DNA of 64,000 nucleotides from Ochrobactrum sp. CGA5 (GTDB taxonomy: Bacteria; Pseudomonadota; Alphaproteobacteria; Rhizobiales; Rhizobiaceae), in contig NZ_VCIG01000004.1 of NCBI RefSeq assembly GCF_006345815.1, positions 62,001-126,000 of the forward strand, given 5' to 3'. Position 1 is the stretch's first letter. Every line of letters starts with the position of its first letter. Below, piece after piece: positions 8,555 through 17,635 of this stretch. The notes beneath the pieces are model-generated. The model searched no databases. It saw nothing but the letters and a program-made list of their open reading frames with translations, and was not told where the DNA came from. Position numbers and translations under genes: made by a program.

Positions 8555-9583
8555 ATGATTACTTTCGGCAAGATGCCGTTTCGCGCGGCCTTCTGTGCGG
8601 TTGCATTTTTCGCTGGCGGGCTGGCCGCACATGCAGCGGAAACGCAATATCCACTGACGCTAAAAAATTGCGGTCGCGACGTCACCTTCAAGCAGGCGCC
8701 AGGCCGCGCAGTTGCGGTTGGCCAGAGCAGCGCGGAAATTCTCTATAGTCTCGGCCTGGGTAATAAGGTGGTCGGCACGGCGGTTTGGTTCGGCCCTGTC
8801 CTCAAAGGCTTTGAAGCGGTGAACGCCAAGGTGAAGCGGCTCGCCGATAACGATCCGAGCTTTGAAAGTGTTCTGGCGGAAAAGCCTGATATCGTGACAG
8901 CGGATTTCCAGTGGCATGTCGGCCCGACCGGCATCGTGGCAAAGCCTGAACAGTTCGAGGAACTGGGCATACCCGCCTACACATCGCCTTCCGATTGTGT
9001 TGGCAAGGATAATTCCGGCGGTGGTGACGGTGTTCGCACGGCAGCATTCAAGATGGATATAGTCTATCAGGAAATCACTGAACTGGCAGAAATCTTCAAC
9101 GTGCAGGACCGGGGTGAAAAACTCGTCGCTGAACTGAAGGCGCGCGAAGCGGCCGCGCGTGAAAAGGTTGGCTCTGCCGACGGCAAGCTTTCCGCTGTCG
9201 TCTGGTTTTCAAGCACGCAGGTCGACGCCGATCCTTATGTCGCAGGCAAGTTTGGTGCGCCCGCCTATATTCTTTCAGCACTGGGCATCAAGAATGTGAT
9301 CGACAGCAAGGAAGAATGGCCAACAGTCGGATGGGAAACGATCGCGAAGTCGAATCCTTCGATGATTGTTGCTGCAAAGCTGGATCGCCGTCGTTACCCG
9401 GCTGACGACATTGCCATCAAGCACGAGTTCCTCGAAAACGACGCTGTCACGAAATTGATGCCGGCAGTCAAGAGAAAGCATGTTTTCGACATGGATGCGC
9501 AGTCGATGAGCACTTCGCTTCGCGTGATTGAAGGCATCGAGACGTTGGCCGCCGACATTGCCGCATCGGACCTGAACAAGTGA
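8555..9583 (+). CDS. btuF: ABC transporter periplasmic receptor, probable cobalamin/corrinoid uptake
   Basis: A 342-residue receptor of the helical-backbone (FecB/BtuF) class starts at ATG 8555 after CGGGGAA. Residues 1-27 form a signal peptide ending AHA-AE. The fold markers include AVGQSSAEILYSLGLGNKVVG (residues about 48-68) and a long central helix rich in Lys/Glu. Iron-siderophore receptors look alike, but the cobalamin riboswitch directly upstream makes a B12 or corrinoid substrate the best call. It is the first of three genes; the next start overlaps its stop. Confidence 0.82.
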   Translation: MITFGKMPFRAAFCAVAFFAGGLAAHAAETQYPLTLKNCGRDVTFKQAPGRAVAVGQSSAEILYSLGLGNKVVGTAVWFGPVLKGFEAVNAKVKRLADNDPSFESVLAEKPDIVTADFQWHVGPTGIVAKPEQFEELGIPAYTSPSDCVGKDNSGGGDGVRTAAFKMDIVYQEITELAEIFNVQDRGEKLVAELKAREAAAREKVGSADGKLSAVVWFSSTQVDADPYVAGKFGAPAYILSALGIKNVIDSKEEWPTVGWETIAKSNPSMIVAAKLDRRRYPADDIAIKHEFLENDAVTKLMPAVKRKHVFDMDAQSMSTSLRVIEGIETLAADIAASDLNK

Positions 9584-10635
9584 CGGTGCGAGCAGCGACG
9601 ATCAGCTTCAAACACAAGGGCAGGGCACGCTCCGGCGTGTTCTTCCTGGCCTTTTCGTTCGTTCTGCTTCTTCTAGCTCTTTGGCTTGGAGCTGCGATAG
9701 GCGAAACGGCAATACCGCTTGATGTGGTCGCAAAGACCGTTGCCAACCGGGTGTGGAATGCCGGGTATGCGCTCGAGCCAATCGATGAAGGGATCGTCTG
9801 GAGCTACCGCCTCAGCCGTGCGGTCATCGCGGCATGTTGCGGCGCATCGCTCGCTATATCCGGTGTTGTCTTGCAGTCGCTGCTCCGAAACTCGCTTGCC
9901 GATCCTTATATTCTGGGCATTTCCGCTGGTGCGTCGACCGGGGCCGTCGGCGTTGCCATTCTCGGCATTGGCGCGGGTGTGCTGACGCTTTCGCTGGGCG
10001 CATTCATCGGTGCCATTGTTGCATTCGGCCTCGTGTCCTTGCTGGCGTTGCGGGCAGGGCGGGGCAGCAGCGCGATTATTCTTGCCGGCATTGCCGGTTC
10101 GCAGCTTTTTAATGCGCTGACGTCGTTTATCGTCACCAAAGCCGCAAATGCAGAGCAGGCACGCGGCATTATGTTCTGGCTTTTGGGTAATCTTTCCGGC
10201 GTGCGGTGGCCGGATGTCGCTCTCGCTCTGCCTGCCTGCCTGATCGGACTCGCCATCTGTTTGTGGCATGCCCGTGCGCTTGATGCATTTACCTTCGGAA
10301 CGGAATCGGCAGCTTCGCTCGGCATACCGGTACGCCGTGTTTATGCGGTGCTGATCGGTGTTAGCGCCATGATGACAGCGGTCATGGTTTCCATCGTCGG
10401 TTCAATCGGCTTTATCGGTCTTGTTATCCCTCACGCGGCCCGAATGGTGGTCGGGGTCAGGCATGGCAGGCTGTTGCCTGCGGCAGCACTTATTGGCGCA
10501 ATCTTCATGATCGTTGCCGATATTCTGTCACGCATCATTATTCCGGGGCAGGTTCTTCCGATTGGTGTCATTACGGCTTTGTTCGGTGCGCCCGCCTTCG
10601 CCCTGCTGCTCGGACAAAGGAGGGCGTCGTCGTGA
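9580..10635 (+). CDS. btuC: FecCD/BtuC-type ABC permease
   Basis: A 351-residue permease with about ten membrane helices, starting at a GTG that overlaps the preceding stop by four bases. FecCD features are clear: RLSRAVIAACCGASLAISG (residues 69-87), LADPYILGISAGASTGA (about 106-122) and the cytoplasmic GSIGFIGLVIPHAARM loop (about 276-291) that contacts the ATPase. It forms the homodimeric inner-membrane channel of the importer encoded by this riboswitch-led operon. Confidence 0.88.
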   Translation: MTVRAATISFKHKGRARSGVFFLAFSFVLLLLALWLGAAIGETAIPLDVVAKTVANRVWNAGYALEPIDEGIVWSYRLSRAVIAACCGASLAISGVVLQSLLRNSLADPYILGISAGASTGAVGVAILGIGAGVLTLSLGAFIGAIVAFGLVSLLALRAGRGSSAIILAGIAGSQLFNALTSFIVTKAANAEQARGIMFWLLGNLSGVRWPDVALALPACLIGLAICLWHARALDAFTFGTESAASLGIPVRRVYAVLIGVSAMMTAVMVSIVGSIGFIGLVIPHAARMVVGVRHGRLLPAAALIGAIFMIVADILSRIIIPGQVLPIGVITALFGAPAFALLLGQRRASS

Positions 10636-11426
10636 TCCTTTCAGCACGCAATGTCGGCTGGTCGGCAGGCAATGTCGAAATTTTGCGCAATGTTTCGCTG
10701 GATGTGACAGAAGGCGAGTTTCTTGGCATCATTGGGCCGAACGGATCGGGGAAAACCAGTTTTATCTCGCTGCTTTCCGGTGTTCGACGATGCCGTGTTG
10801 GCAAAATCAATCTATGTGGCGCGCCCATTGACAGCTTCAACCGTCGCGAGATCGCTCGGCAAATGGCGCTGGTCGAGCAGCAGGCAGGTACGACAGAACG
10901 CATTACAGCGCGTCAGGCGGTTGAACTCGGGCGGACGCCCTATCTCGGCGCGCTATCTCCATGGTCGGCGAAGGATGAAGCCATTGTTGACCAGGCGCTG
11001 GTTAATGTCGACATGGCTCATCTGGCCGATCGATTTTGGCACACGCTGTCTGGTGGTGAACGGCAACGTTTGCATATAGCACGCGCTCTCGCTCAGGAGC
11101 CGCGAATACTGCTGCTGGACGAGCCGACCAATCATCTCGATATCGGGCATCAGATAGGGCTACTCGATCTTGTCAGTCGCCAGAATCTGACGGTCGTGGC
11201 CGCCTTGCACGACCTGAACCATGCCGCAATGTTTTGTGACCGTATTGCTGTGATGGATAAGGGCAGTCTCGTTGCGCTTGGCACACCGCGCGAGGTGTTA
11301 AGAGCAGAGCGCATTGCCGAGGTTTTTGGCGTCGAAGTCGATGTGGAGTATCAGGGTATCAACGGTTGTCACATCCGCTACCAAGCACCCAGCCGCAGCT
11401 CTCTGGAGCTCAGGCATTCAGCATGA
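10632..11426 (+). CDS. btuD: BtuD/FepC-type ABC ATPase
   Basis: A 264-residue ATPase with Walker A GPNGSGKT (residues 35-42), the Q-loop region around residue 80, signature LSGGERQR (about 139-146), Walker B ILLLDEPTNHLD and the switch His in ALHDLNHA. It starts at a GTG overlapping the permease stop by four bases, completing a btuFCD-like operon. It energises uptake of the same substrate from the cytoplasmic side. Confidence 0.88.
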   Translation: MILSARNVGWSAGNVEILRNVSLDVTEGEFLGIIGPNGSGKTSFISLLSGVRRCRVGKINLCGAPIDSFNRREIARQMALVEQQAGTTERITARQAVELGRTPYLGALSPWSAKDEAIVDQALVNVDMAHLADRFWHTLSGGERQRLHIARALAQEPRILLLDEPTNHLDIGHQIGLLDLVSRQNLTVVAALHDLNHAAMFCDRIAVMDKGSLVALGTPREVLRAERIAEVFGVEVDVEYQGINGCHIRYQAPSRSSLELRHSA

Positions 11427-11917
11427 TGGATTATCCAGAAAGCTTCGTTGTGTTTGATGATTACCATTTAATAAGCGGGAAATAAATAGGAAAGTATAAA
11501 AGGAAAATCTAATATAAATACTGTGAAAATTGACGTAAAATAATGAAATAATGTAGCTTTTCACTTTTAGCTCACAGTAATTTTATCGGATTTGTTGACA
11601 AACTGTTTCCGTTCTGTTGACGGTTGGATTATAAAACCTCAGCGCATCGGGGCAATGTGCTCATTTGAAAGGCTGGGGCCTTTTTGGGTGAGTGCGCGGC
11701 TGAAGGACTGAAGAGATCATAATTTGATTTGTTCCGTCATTCACGGCCCTGATATGCGGGTCTTTCCGGTTATAAGCCGGAAATATCCGTTTTGAATAAA
11801 GAAACATTATTGGCATGCTTGCATGAATGCAGCGTGTGGCGAATGCATTTTTTTCAATGAATTAATATACTTATAATGAGCGGCGGCTTTTCGTTTTGAG
11901 AAGCCGCCGTTGCTTTA
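11427..11917. other. Long AT-rich intergenic region between convergent operons
   Basis: No coding sequence is visible in about 490 bases separating btuD from the SMP-30 gene, which point toward each other. A hairpin TTTCCGG/CCGGAAA spans 11763-11783, and a 9-bp stem CGGCGGCTT/AAGCCGCCG spans 11881-11909 just past the SMP-30 stop and is its likely terminator. The stretch at 11450-11600 is clearly richer in A/T than its surroundings. A small RNA here cannot be excluded. Confidence 0.5.
11881..11909 (-). terminator. Candidate terminator of the SMP-30/ABC operon
   Basis: A 9-bp perfect stem with an 11-base loop lies directly downstream of the SMP-30 stop codon on the minus strand. It is followed by an A/T-rich stretch rather than a clean T run. 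Confidence 0.5.
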
Positions 11918-12838
11918 TCAAGGATATTGAGCGCCGGTTACGGTGAGATAGACGGCATAGAGCGACTTCGTCGCGGCGATGAACAAGCGGTTGCGGCGTG
12001 GCCCGCCGAAAGTAACATTGGCGACCGTTTGCGGCGTTTTGATCTTCCCGAGAAGGGTGCCGTCCGGTGAAAAGCAGTGCACACCGTCGCCAGCGCTGGT
12101 CCACAGGTTGCCGTCCGTATCGAAACGGAAGCCATCCGGCAGGCCATCGTCGATGGTGCAGAACACAGCGCCGCCGGTAACCCGCTTGCCACCGTCCACA
12201 ATGTCAAAGACACGGATGTGACGCGGGGCGGCCTCATCGTGGCTGTAGGCGCTGTCGGCGACATAGAGCCTGGTTTCGTCCGGCGAGAAAGCAAGCCCGT
12301 TCGGCTGGTGGAAGTCGGTGACAACAGCTTCGATTTCGCCGGTCTTCGGGTCGAGGCGATAGACATTGCGCGTAGGCTGTTCCGGGTCGGCCTTGTAACC
12401 TTCATAATCGGCCATGATGCCATAGGTTGGATCGGTGAACCAAACAGTTCCATCCGAGCGCACGATTACGTCGTTGGGTGCATTGAGCTTTCTGCCTTGA
12501 TAGCTGTCCGCCAGCACTGTAACGCTGCCATCTGGCTCCGTTCGGGTGACGCGACGACCTCCATGCTCGCAGGTGACGAGGCGTCCCTTACGGTCGCGCG
12601 TGTTGCCATTGGAAAAATTGGATGGGTTGCGGAATACTGAAACGCCACCATCTGGAACCCAGCGCAGAATGCGCTGGTTCGGAATGTCGCTCCATAGCAG
12701 GCAGTTCTGGTCACCGAACCAGACCGGGCCTTCCGCCCAGCGACAGTCGCTGTAAAGCTCATCCAGATCAGCACTTGGCACAATCATCTGCTTGAAGCGT
12801 TCGTCGTGGATTTCGTAAATCGAAACAGTCTTTAGCAA
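11918..12838 (-). CDS. SMP-30/gluconolactonase family lactonase
   Basis: A 306-residue beta-propeller hydrolase. Family marks are CRWAEGPVWFG (metal-binding Glu, residues about 33-43), KLNAPNDVIVRSDGTVWFTDPTYG (shown in part, about 119-142) and QPNGLAFSPDETRLYVAD (about 178-195), supplying the metal-binding Glu, Asn and Asp residues. Such enzymes open aldonolactones to aldonates, usually in the cytoplasm. The start is taken at TTG 12838, nine bases after GGAG; an ATG at 12787 is an alternative. It closes the ABC operon read from 17316, which suggests that the imported sugar is oxidised to a lactone or imported as one. No partner sugar dehydrogenase lies in the operon. Confidence 0.85.
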   Translation of the reverse strand: MLKTVSIYEIHDERFKQMIVPSADLDELYSDCRWAEGPVWFGDQNCLLWSDIPNQRILRWVPDGGVSVFRNPSNFSNGNTRDRKGRLVTCEHGGRRVTRTEPDGSVTVLADSYQGRKLNAPNDVIVRSDGTVWFTDPTYGIMADYEGYKADPEQPTRNVYRLDPKTGEIEAVVTDFHQPNGLAFSPDETRLYVADSAYSHDEAAPRHIRVFDIVDGGKRVTGGAVFCTIDDGLPDGFRFDTDGNLWTSAGDGVHCFSPDGTLLGKIKTPQTVANVTFGGPRRNRLFIAATKSLYAVYLTVTGAQYP

Positions 12839-12858
12839 GGAAAGTCACTCCGGAAAAA

Positions 12859-13806
12859 CTATCGTTCAGTCCGACGGCCACTAGCAAGGATAATCACCGC
12901 AATGATGGTGAGACCAGTCAGGACAAGACGGACACCGGCGCCGAAACCGTAGGTGTTAAGCATCGAAACTATGAGGAACATGAAGAGGGCTGCACCCCAA
13001 ATACCAGGGATATTGGAATCGCCGCCCGCAACCGCCGTACCGCCGATGATGACAACGGCAATAGACATTAAAAGATATTCAGTGCCCATGTTCAGGGCCG
13101 CTCCGCCTGAAAAGCAGGCAAGCAGGAAGCCGCAAAGCGAAGCGAGCACTGCACAGAGCAGATAGGTGACGAAGCGCGTACCATCGACCGGAACGCCCGC
13201 CATACGCGCAGCGAACGGGTTCTGGCCGATTGCCGAAATCCAGCGTCCATAAATGCTCTTTTTCAGAAGCACCCAACCGATGACCGACAGGATCAGGGCC
13301 ACGATGGCGACGTTCGGGATGCCGAGCGTGGAGGACGTTGTGAATTGCGCAAGGCTTTCCGGCGGCTTTACGCGCAGCCCGCGATTGCTCCAGATAGCGG
13401 TGGACTGAATAAGAAAGCTCATCGACAAGGTGGCGATGATTGGTGGAATGCGCAGAAGCTTGATCAGCGTATAATTACAGATACCAATTCCAAGACCGAT
13501 CAAAATGGCAACGCTTAGCCCTGCCAGCACCATGCCGTCCTGCGTATCCATGAGCTTGAGCGCCAGTGTTGCGGCAAGCGTCATATTGGCGGGTACAGAC
13601 AAGTCGATGTTGCCTGGTCCGAGCGTGATCACGAACATCTGCCCGAGGCCGACAATAACCGAAAAGGACGCGAAAGTGAAAGCCGCGTGCGAGAGCCCAT
13701 GTGCGCCAGCACCTCCGGTAAAGAGGATGGTCATGATCCAGACGACGGCAGTGGCGATGAACGACCATATCCACGGGCGGTTGGTAAGGATAGCGAGACC
13801 GCTCAT
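12859..13806 (-). CDS. Ribose-type ABC transporter permease (second)
   Basis: A 315-residue RbsC/BPD_transp_2 permease with about nine helices. The cytoplasmic coupling segment NPFAARMAGVPVDGTR (about 196-211) is the family's ATPase-contact region. Together with the preceding permease gene (four-base overlap at 13803-13806) it would form a heterodimeric channel, whereas RbsC itself is a homodimer; paired permeases are typical of several rhizobial sugar and polyol importers. Confidence 0.88.
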   Translation of the reverse strand: MSGLAILTNRPWIWSFIATAVVWIMTILFTGGAGAHGLSHAAFTFASFSVIVGLGQMFVITLGPGNIDLSVPANMTLAATLALKLMDTQDGMVLAGLSVAILIGLGIGICNYTLIKLLRIPPIIATLSMSFLIQSTAIWSNRGLRVKPPESLAQFTTSSTLGIPNVAIVALILSVIGWVLLKKSIYGRWISAIGQNPFAARMAGVPVDGTRFVTYLLCAVLASLCGFLLACFSGGAALNMGTEYLLMSIAVVIIGGTAVAGGDSNIPGIWGAALFMFLIVSMLNTYGFGAGVRLVLTGLTIIAVIILASGRRTER

Positions 13807-14744
13807 TGCTTTTTCTCCCTCTTTTCGAGGCGGTTGAGGAAGAGGCGCAATGCCAGCACCACGATGAGAATGCCGCCTTGCGCGCCGATCTGCCAGTCTG
13901 GAGAAATGCGCATGAAGGAGAGGAAGGACCCGGCAAGCGTCAAGGTCAGTGCGCCGATAACGGCTCCGATAGGCGATACGCGCCCGCCGACAAACTCACC
14001 GCCGCCGAGAATAACGCCTGCGATGGACAGAAGCGTGTATCGCAGTGCGATATTGGCGTCGGCCGATGTGGTAAGTCCGACCAGAGCAATCCCCGCCAGT
14101 ACCGCGAAGAAGGCAGCCAGCGCATAGGTTCCAGCCCGGATCATGGTGACAGACCAGCCAGCGCGCTCGATGGAGCGGCTGTTACCGCCTGCACCACGCA
14201 TTAGCACGCCGAAGGTCGAGCGCATGACGATGAAATGCGTGACGACAGCGATCAGGATACTGGCAACAATGGCCATCGGCAAGAAAGACGGCTTGGCGGT
14301 CATGACCCAGCGTGCCCAGTCCGGTGCCTGTCCGCCGGGCGAGGGCAGTAGCAGAACGGCAAACCCGCCCCAGACGAAGCTCATGCCAAGCGTGACGACA
14401 ATTGAGGGCAAATTACGCAGGTGGATCAGCGCGCCAAGCGCAGCATAAGCTGCAATGGCCGCCACCAGGATCAATACTCCGATGACAGGTGTGGTGTTGA
14501 GATAGGTTGCGGCAACACAGACCACGAAACTCACGAAGGTGCCCATCGAAAGATCGAGATCGTTGACCGCCATGATGAGCATTTGAGCGATGGTCGCTAG
14601 CGCAATGGGGACAGCCAGATTGAACAGCAGGTTCAGCCCGGTATAGCTCATGGCGCGCGGCTGTATGTAGAATACGGCGGCAAGCAGCAGAACCAGCGAG
14701 AAAACCGGTGTCAGCAGGCGGATGGAGGAAGAGGAAAGGCGCAT
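13803..14744 (-). CDS. Ribose-type ABC transporter permease (first)
   Basis: A 313-residue inner-membrane permease of the RbsC family. It has the DLDLSMGTFVSFV segment (about 62-74) in the usual place and a coupling loop GGNSRSIERAGWSV (about 186-199). It starts on the last base of the ATPase stop region (14744), so the two are translationally coupled. The substrate cannot be read from the sequence; neighbouring lactonase and receptor suggest a sugar or polyol. Confidence 0.88.
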   Translation of the reverse strand: MRLSSSSIRLLTPVFSLVLLLAAVFYIQPRAMSYTGLNLLFNLAVPIALATIAQMLIMAVNDLDLSMGTFVSFVVCVAATYLNTTPVIGVLILVAAIAAYAALGALIHLRNLPSIVVTLGMSFVWGGFAVLLLPSPGGQAPDWARWVMTAKPSFLPMAIVASILIAVVTHFIVMRSTFGVLMRGAGGNSRSIERAGWSVTMIRAGTYALAAFFAVLAGIALVGLTTSADANIALRYTLLSIAGVILGGGEFVGGRVSPIGAVIGALTLTLAGSFLSFMRISPDWQIGAQGGILIVVLALRLFLNRLEKREKKQ

Positions 14745-16204
14745 TATTCGTGACCTCCCTCAAATGATGCAGCAAGCACGTTCTTTTCCGTAATGTCTTC
14801 GCCGGTCAGTTCTGCAACGATAGCGCCGTCGCGGAAAACATAGACACGGTCGCAAAGTTCGATTTCGTCCATTTCGGTGGAGTACCAGACGAATGTGCGG
14901 CCGTTCTCGGCCTCATGGCGCAGGATTTCATAGACTTCCTGCTTGGTGCCGACATCGACGCCGCGCATCGGATCGTCCATCAAAATCGTGTTGGCGCTGG
15001 TTGCCAGTGCGCGGGCGAAAAGCACTTTCTGTTGGTTGCCGCCTGACAGCGACAGGATGCGGTTGCCCATATCCGGTGTACGTATTTGGATGCGGTCTTT
15101 CCACTCGCTGCCGAGGGCGTCTTCCCGCTTTTGGTCGACCAGTTTCAGCGATGAAAGCCGGTCCAGCGAGCCGATGGTGAGATTGTGCAGGATGCTCCAC
15201 AGCGGGAAAGTGCCGTTGAGGCTGCGGTCGCCAGCAACGAAAGCGATTTCGCAATTGCGTGCCGGAAACCAGTTTGGCCGCCGTGCATAGTAAAGATCGA
15301 CCAGCATTTTGGTTTGTCCGTGTCCGGCCAGACCAGCGAGGCCGATGACTTCGCCCTTGAACGCTTCAAACGGCTTTACGTCGGTGGCGCGTTTCGCGAA
15401 GGACAGAACGGGTGAGCCGGACGCATCGGTCTTAGCGATGCGGCGCGGGGTTTTTTCGCGCTCTACGCTGCCCATGGCTTCGACGAGGCTGCGATTCGTG
15501 AAATCGCTGGCGGCGCGATTGGCGACCACCTTTCCGTCCTTCATCACCACGATACGGTCCGCGGTTGAGAGAATTTCGCCCAGCATATGCGAAATCAGGA
15601 TAACAGCGCCGCCCGTGCCGACAAAACGGCGGACATAGGCCATCAGTTGCGCGGCAATGCCTGAATCTAGCGATGAGGTCGGCTCGTCGAGAATGACAAG
15701 TTTCGGAGTAACACCGGGCGCGGTGAAGTTGATCGCGATTTCGACCATCTGCCGCTCGGCAATAGAAAGCTCTTCAATGGTAGCGCTGCTGTCGATCTTG
15801 TGCCCCGGGAAAATCTCGTCGAGCTTCCTGGAAATAAGTTCGATGGCCTTGCCGCGCCAGCCCGCGCCAGTCAGATCGCGTTGCATGATGCGGACATTTT
15901 CGGCAATGGTCAGGTTCGGGAACAGCGACAATTCCTGAAAGACGCAACGCACACCATGCTTGCGTGCCATTGCTACGCCATGTCCTGCTTCCTCATGATA
16001 GGAAACGCTGCCTTCGTGTGGCGAAAGTCCGCCATTGATGACATTGACGATAGTGGATTTGCCCGCGCCGTTGTGGCCAACAAGTCCCACGCATTCACCT
16101 TCGCGGATCACGAGCTCGGCGCCATCCAGTGCTTTCACCGCACCGAACTGCACGCGGATATTGCGCGCGGCGACGACCTCCCGTTTCTCTGCTGCTTCTG
16201 TCAT
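14744..16204 (-). CDS. RbsA-type double ABC ATPase
   Basis: A 486-residue protein with two fused ATPase domains. The first (about 1-235) has Walker A GHNGAGKS (residues 43-50), signature SIAERQMVEIA and Walker B LVILDEPTSSLD. The second (about 255-480) has a degenerate Walker A (GLAGHGQTK) but intact LSGGNQQKVLFARAL and ILMDDPMRGVD. That asymmetry is normal for RbsA, XylG and AraG. It powers the paired permeases downstream. It is about 15 residues shorter than most members, without any missing motif. Confidence 0.9.
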   Translation of the reverse strand: MTEAAEKREVVAARNIRVQFGAVKALDGAELVIREGECVGLVGHNGAGKSTIVNVINGGLSPHEGSVSYHEEAGHGVAMARKHGVRCVFQELSLFPNLTIAENVRIMQRDLTGAGWRGKAIELISRKLDEIFPGHKIDSSATIEELSIAERQMVEIAINFTAPGVTPKLVILDEPTSSLDSGIAAQLMAYVRRFVGTGGAVILISHMLGEILSTADRIVVMKDGKVVANRAASDFTNRSLVEAMGSVEREKTPRRIAKTDASGSPVLSFAKRATDVKPFEAFKGEVIGLAGLAGHGQTKMLVDLYYARRPNWFPARNCEIAFVAGDRSLNGTFPLWSILHNLTIGSLDRLSSLKLVDQKREDALGSEWKDRIQIRTPDMGNRILSLSGGNQQKVLFARALATSANTILMDDPMRGVDVGTKQEVYEILRHEAENGRTFVWYSTEMDEIELCDRVYVFRDGAIVAELTGEDITEKNVLAASFEGGHE

Positions 16205-16245
16205 ACGCTCAACTGATTGCTGGAAATGCTGAAGAATAGGCGATG

Positions 16246-16271
16246 GAAAAGGGCGGGAACGAAACCCGCCC
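16246..16271 (-). terminator. Intra-operon attenuator after the receptor gene
   Basis: GGGCGGG (16251-16257) pairs with CCCGCCC (16265-16271), followed on the minus strand by TTTT. It lies between the receptor gene and the ATPase gene. Partial termination here would keep receptor mRNA in excess over the membrane complex, a common design in ABC operons. Confidence 0.7.
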
Positions 16272-16299
16272 CAATCGCTCGATTATGTGGAGGGCCGGT

Positions 16300-17316
16300 T
16301 TACTTGGCGGCGTCGATGACCTTCTGTGCGTCTTCCAGCGAATATTCGACATTGGCGACGCCACCCTTCTGGGTGTTGGCAAGGTCCTTGTCGAGCGATT
16401 CCTGGCTGACGCTGAGGAAAGGAACCACGAGGTCCTTTTTCACGTCCTTACCGTCGAGAATTTGCTGGGCAACCCAAAAAGCAAGTGTGGATACGCCGGG
16501 TGCAATAGAAACTGACATGGTTTCATAGCCATTGGCGTCTTTTTGGCTCTTCCACCACTGCAGTTCGTCTTCACGGTTACCCATGATGATGATTGGGGTC
16601 TCGCGTTTGGCGGCGGCGAAAGCCTGTGCAGCACCATAGCCGTCGCCGCCCTGCGTCACGACCGCGTCGATTTTCGGTAAGCTTGGGAGGATGCCAGCGA
16701 CGGCACGCTGCGCGACGTCTGCCGCCCAGTCGCCATTAACGGACCCGACGATCTTGAACTTCGGATGCTTCTTCACGCCTTCTTCGATGCCGGCATGAAT
16801 ATTGTCATCGACCGAAACACCGGCAAGGCCGCGAATTTCAAGCAGGTTACCGCCATCGGGCAAGCGTTTTGCCAGATAGTCGATCTGGCTTTCGCCCATC
16901 GCCTTGAAGTCGACCGCGATGCGCCATGCGCAGGGCTCGGTTACGATGCCGTCGAAGGAAACAACCACGATGCCAGCATCGCAGGCTTCCTTGATCGCGC
17001 CATTCAGCGCGGTCGGCGAGGCCGCATTAACAACGATGGCGTCATAGCCTTGCAGGATCATGTTCTGGATCTGCGCTGCCTGTTCGGTGGCCTGGTTTTC
17101 AGCCGTGGTGAACGGGTCGGCCGCAGCGACCACACCGGCCTTCACAGCTTCTTTGGTGATTTTGTCCCAGCTTTGCAGCATGGCTTGACGCCATGAATTG
17201 CCAGCATAATTGTTGGAGAATGCGATCTTCTTCGACGACGTGTCGGCCAATGCGCTGCCTGCGACGAGAACGCCTGCCAGTGCGACGGATGCGAAAAGCA
17301 TTTTTGCGAGTTTCAT
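16300..17316 (-). CDS. Sugar ABC transporter periplasmic receptor
   Basis: A 338-residue receptor of the Peripla_BP_4/RbsB class with signal peptide at 1-24 (ending ALA-DT). The start has GGGAGG eight bases upstream. The N-lobe begins KKIAFSNNYAGNSWRQAM, a typical ribose/xylose-receptor opening, and the motif VVNAASPTALNGAIKEA (about 95-111) lines the cleft. It is the first gene of a receptor-ATPase-permease-permease-lactonase operon. Its promoter faces that of a two-component system and shares an intergenic region with a large inverted repeat. Confidence 0.88.
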   Translation of the reverse strand: MKLAKMLFASVALAGVLVAGSALADTSSKKIAFSNNYAGNSWRQAMLQSWDKITKEAVKAGVVAAADPFTTAENQATEQAAQIQNMILQGYDAIVVNAASPTALNGAIKEACDAGIVVVSFDGIVTEPCAWRIAVDFKAMGESQIDYLAKRLPDGGNLLEIRGLAGVSVDDNIHAGIEEGVKKHPKFKIVGSVNGDWAADVAQRAVAGILPSLPKIDAVVTQGGDGYGAAQAFAAAKRETPIIIMGNREDELQWWKSQKDANGYETMSVSIAPGVSTLAFWVAQQILDGKDVKKDLVVPFLSVSQESLDKDLANTQKGGVANVEYSLEDAQKVIDAAK

Positions 17317-17452
17317 TCATTCCTCCCGGTTGCCAGTATGCGATCCACAGCGCCCCCGGCACTTCGAATCGTCTGAATTGATTATGATGCGATCCTCCCG
17401 CACCGCCGCTCCTCAACGGCACCAGTCCTCGCCAGACGCGATTTTACGCTCT

Positions 17453-17571
17453 TGTCTTGCGGGCAATTTTCTGGTGAAGCGAGGATGAAAGAAGAGGAGC
17501 CTTCTGTGAAGGCCGATTGAAGCAACTGTCTTGCGGGTTCCTGCAGCAAAATTGCGGGAACCCGCAAGACA
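17453..17571. promoter_or_regulatory. Inverted and direct repeats: candidate response-regulator operator
   Basis: A perfect 15-bp inverted repeat (TGTCTTGCGGGTTCC at 17527-17541, its complement at 17557-17571) is separated by 15 bases. The first 11 bases recur as a direct repeat at 17453-17463, 74 bases upstream, close to seven helical turns. The array lies between the receptor gene (start 17316) and the kinase gene (start 17636), so it probably controls both. The factor is most likely the response regulator encoded at 18888; that link is inference. Confidence 0.65.
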
Positions 17572-17635
17572 TGCTGGCAATATCACTGCGTATTATAGAG
17601 CTTCATGAGCAATTTGCGTTCTGGAGGAGAAACGC

